From an uncultured Lachnospiraceae bacterium (GTDB lineage Bacteria; Bacillota; Clostridia; Lachnospirales; Lachnospiraceae): 7,943 bases of DNA. Positions 6,541 to 7,943 of this stretch are shown here, one piece after another; position 1 is the first letter of the stretch; every line of letters begins with the position of its first letter. The notes beneath the pieces were generated by a model. That model was not told the DNA's origin. It saw only the letters and a list, made by a program, of their open reading frames with translations, and did not search any database. The position numbers and the translations under genes were made by a program. The stretch is from positions 1 through 7,943 of the forward strand of contig CADBTX010000257.1 in NCBI GenBank assembly GCA_902797705.1, written 5' to 3'.

Positions 6541-7614
6541 TTAAATCCTTGCAGTCCTGTTCCTCAGGATAAGGTCGCTTATCACTATCCCGGCCATTGC
6601 TTCCACCACTACCACCGCTCTTGGAACTATCAGGGGATCATGGCGTCCCTTTATCACGATTTCCCTTTCTCTGCCGGAGGAATCCACGGTTTTCTGGGGC
6701 TTTGATATGGAGGGAGTGGGCTTTAGTGCTGCCCTGAATATCAGGGGACTTCCGTCGCTCATGCCTCCCAGGGTGCCGCCTGAATGGTTGCTTTCCTTTG
6801 CGATCCTTCCGTCAACATTGATAAAAGGGTCATTGTTTTCGGAACCAAGACTTTCCGCAGCGCGGAATCCGTCGCCCATCTCAAAGCCTTTTACTGCACC
6901 GATGCTCATAATAGCCTTGGCGAGTTCCGCATCCAGCTTATCAAAAACCGGCTCACCTATGCCGGGGCTAAGGCCTTCTATGCGGCATTCGATAACGCCT
7001 CCGGCGGAATCTCCCTCCTTCATGATGTTTTCCACATATTCCGAAGCCTTTTCAAAGACTCCGGCATCCGGAATGCATAGGGGGTTGCCTGCAGCTTTGG
7101 AAATGTCCGGCTCCGGGTCTTCGATCCTGAATGGTCCTATGCTCCTGGTAAACGCCTGAACAGTGATGCCGAAAGAGGATAAGAGCTTTAACGCAACCGC
7201 TCCCGCGGCAACCCTTCCTGCGGTTTCCCGGCCTGAGGACCTGCCGCCGCCTCTATAGTCGCGGAAACCGAACTTCTGATCAAAGCCGAAATCCGCATGG
7301 CCGGGACGGTATATATCTTTTATCTCAGAATAGTCCTTTGAACGCTGGTCGGAATTCCGGATAAGGAGGGCGATGGGGGTTCCCAGGGTCTTATCCTCAA
7401 ATACCCCGGATAAGATCTCCACTTCATCGCTTTCCTGTCTTTTGGTCGTAAATTCCGACTGGCCGGGTTTACGGCGGTCCAGATATTTCTGGATATCACT
7501 TTTTTCAAGGGGAAGGCCTGCGGGAGTGCCGTCAACCACTGCTCCCACAGCGGGACCGTGGGATTCTCCGAAGGTGGTCACTCTGAAAACCTTTCCGTAG
7601 GTATTGTCCGACAT
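6541..7614 (-). CDS. aroC: Chorismate synthase
   Basis: AroC catalyses the last shikimate step, converting 5-enolpyruvylshikimate 3-phosphate to chorismate with reduced FMN as cofactor. It feeds aromatic amino acid and folate synthesis. The 357 residues are the usual bacterial length and include all three signatures: GESHG (16-20), GGGRSSGRETAGR (122-134) and GRHDP (323-327). His19 and His106 (in RPGHAD) sit where the two conserved catalytic histidines are expected. MSDNTYGKVFRVTTFGESHG is the normal N-terminus, and an in-frame stop lies eight codons upstream (7636-7638), fixing the ATG at 7614. The leader before the ATG is a purine tract without a clear Shine-Dalgarno. The gene stands alone, with no other shikimate gene in the window, and repeat clusters flank it on both sides, including a perfect 39-base inverted pair. 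Confidence 0.97.
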   Translation of the reverse strand: MSDNTYGKVFRVTTFGESHGPAVGAVVDGTPAGLPLEKSDIQKYLDRRKPGQSEFTTKRQESDEVEILSGVFEDKTLGTPIALLIRNSDQRSKDYSEIKDIYRPGHADFGFDQKFGFRDYRGGGRSSGRETAGRVAAGAVALKLLSSFGITVQAFTRSIGPFRIEDPEPDISKAAGNPLCIPDAGVFEKASEYVENIMKEGDSAGGVIECRIEGLSPGIGEPVFDKLDAELAKAIMSIGAVKGFEMGDGFRAAESLGSENNDPFINVDGRIAKESNHSGGTLGGMSDGSPLIFRAALKPTPSISKPQKTVDSSGREREIVIKGRHDPLIVPRAVVVVEAMAGIVISDLILRNRTARI

Positions 7615-7658
7615 GTTCTTTTTTCTTTTTCTCTGTCATATTGATTTTGATCCCTATA

Positions 7659-7686
7659 AATATATCACAGCGGGAGGGAAAATTAA
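7659..7686 (-). promoter_or_regulatory. Possible aroC promoter
   Basis: On the - strand TTAATT (7681-7686) and TATATT (7659-7664) are separated by 16 bases, 45 bases before the aroC ATG. The -10 is a fair sigma-A match and the -35 weak. It is the best candidate between aroC and the repeat cluster, and A/T-rich unlike the surroundings. If it is right, the repeats at 7702 onward lie outside the aroC transcript. Confidence 0.35.
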
Positions 7687-7701
7687 ATGGCAGGAGGGGG
7701 G

Positions 7702-7740
7702 CCCTCATCCGTCAGCCCTTCGGGCTGACACCTTACCGAT
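7702..7740 (+). repeat. 39-base repeat, right copy
   Basis: This copy is identical over 39 bases to the reverse complement of 6493-6531, including the ACCTTACCGAT end. The hairpin arms are at 7711-7718 and 7722-7729 with loop TTC. A second unit follows after a single base. Confidence 0.95.
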
Positions 7741-7741
7741 A

Positions 7742-7794
7742 CCCTCATCCGTCAGCCCTTCGGGCTGACACCTTCCCCCTTAAAAGGGGGAAGG
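7742..7794 (+). repeat. Second unit with intact C-run/G-run hairpin
   Basis: The first 33 bases repeat 7702-7734 exactly (hairpin arms 7751-7758 and 7762-7769). Instead of ACCGAT the unit continues into CCTTCCCCCT-TAAA-AGGGGGAAGG. It therefore looks like the complete form of the element, one small hairpin followed by one larger hairpin. Confidence 0.85.
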
Positions 7795-7904
7795 CTAGGG
7801 GGAGGCTGGGGGAGGAAATACTTTATATTGTTTTTGAATGGCAGCGGATATTCGTTATTTGGTAAGGATTCATTACATATTTGTTTTTAATATCAATACA
7901 TTTA

Positions 7905-7913
7905 TGTTATAAT
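7905..7913 (+). promoter_or_regulatory. Extended -10 promoter
   Basis: TGTTATAAT gives a TG-N-TATAAT extended -10 with a perfect TATAAT at 7908-7913. No good -35 lies 16-18 bases upstream (only a T-rich TTTTAA-like stretch; TTGTTT at 7881 is 21 bases away), which fits an extended -10 type. Transcription would start near 7919-7921, about 20 bases before the ATG at 7941. Confidence 0.65.
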
Positions 7914-7940
7914 CACTTCATAGATCTTTAGGGAGAACAG

Positions 7941-7943
7941 ATG
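7941..7943 (+). CDS. Start codon of the next gene (cut by window edge)
   Basis: The window ends on an ATG preceded by AGGGAG (7930-7935) at five bases' distance and by the extended -10 promoter at 7905-7913. This is the usual layout of a gene start. No coding sequence is visible, so nothing can be said about the product. Confidence 0.5.

Larger units (their letters stand above)
7702..7815 (+). repeat. Second composite repeat cluster, upstream of aroC
   Basis: The cluster consists of two direct copies of a 33-base unit with period 40 (7702-7734 and 7742-7774), a 10-bp hairpin CCTTCCCCCT/AGGGGGAAGG with loop TAAA (7771-7794), and a G-rich tail with five-base G-runs at 7786-7790, 7798-7802 and 7808-7812. 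It belongs to the same family as the cluster at 6353-6531 but points the opposite way. The 326-base gap between aroC and the end of the window holds this cluster, the possible aroC promoter and the promoter of the next gene; no convincing gene is seen in it. Confidence 0.85.

Noticed and set aside
6707..7159. 150-residue open frame opposite aroC
   Set aside because: It mirrors the conserved chorismate synthase sequence and is rich in Ser/Pro, as such shadows are.
7702..7774. Two direct repeats considered as a small CRISPR array
   Set aside because: The spacing between the 33-base units is only seven bases, there are just two copies, one copy occurs inverted at another place, and no cas gene is present.
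6255..7815. Composite transposon around aroC
   Set aside because: No transposase or integrase gene and no clear target duplication can be seen; only the repeats support movement.
7641..7865. 74-residue open frame on the + strand
   Set aside because: Most of it is translated repeat sequence with no protein-like character or good ribosome binding site.

Overview
The window is a stretch of bacterial chromosome, most likely from a Firmicute of the Lachnospiraceae/Clostridia type. That is an inference from the style of the TrpS, PotABCD and chorismate synthase proteins, the lipoprotein form of PotD, the frequent ATA and AGG codons and the Shine-Dalgarno starts; no 16S gene or other decisive marker is present.

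Left part (1-5734, + strand): seven tightly packed genes that look like one transcription unit. They are the 3' part of trpS (the window opens on the Lys of KMSKS), hypA (nickel metallochaperone, overlapping trpS by 8 bases), a seven-bladed beta-propeller protein of the lactonase/6-phosphogluconolactonase family, and a complete polyamine ABC importer, potA-potB-potC-potD. The pot genes overlap one another (8, 4 and 4 bases), so they are almost certainly co-translated. Together they make an ATPase, two permeases and a membrane-anchored binding lipoprotein for spermidine/putrescine uptake. No regulator of the potR type lies next to them; the gene before potA is the lactonase-fold gene.

Middle (5731-6255, - strand): a UPF0303 / heme-degrading-domain-like protein, convergent with potD. 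The two stop codons overlap by 4 bases, so no terminator fits between them.

Right part (6256-7943): a 285-base gap full of nested hairpin repeats, then aroC (chorismate synthase, - strand), then a second repeat cluster (7702-7815), and finally an extended -10 promoter, a Shine-Dalgarno sequence and an ATG that are probably the start of the next + strand gene. A 39-base sequence occurs without mismatch on both sides of aroC in opposite orientation. The repeats look like a REP/MITE-like family built from small hairpins, nearly all with 3-base loops.

The genes are mostly ordinary. The points that deserve a second look are the composite repeat clusters around aroC, the lactonase-fold protein that lacks two arginines I expect in the active cleft, and the altered pocket residues in PotD. 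I see no defence system, CRISPR array, phage gene or transposase.
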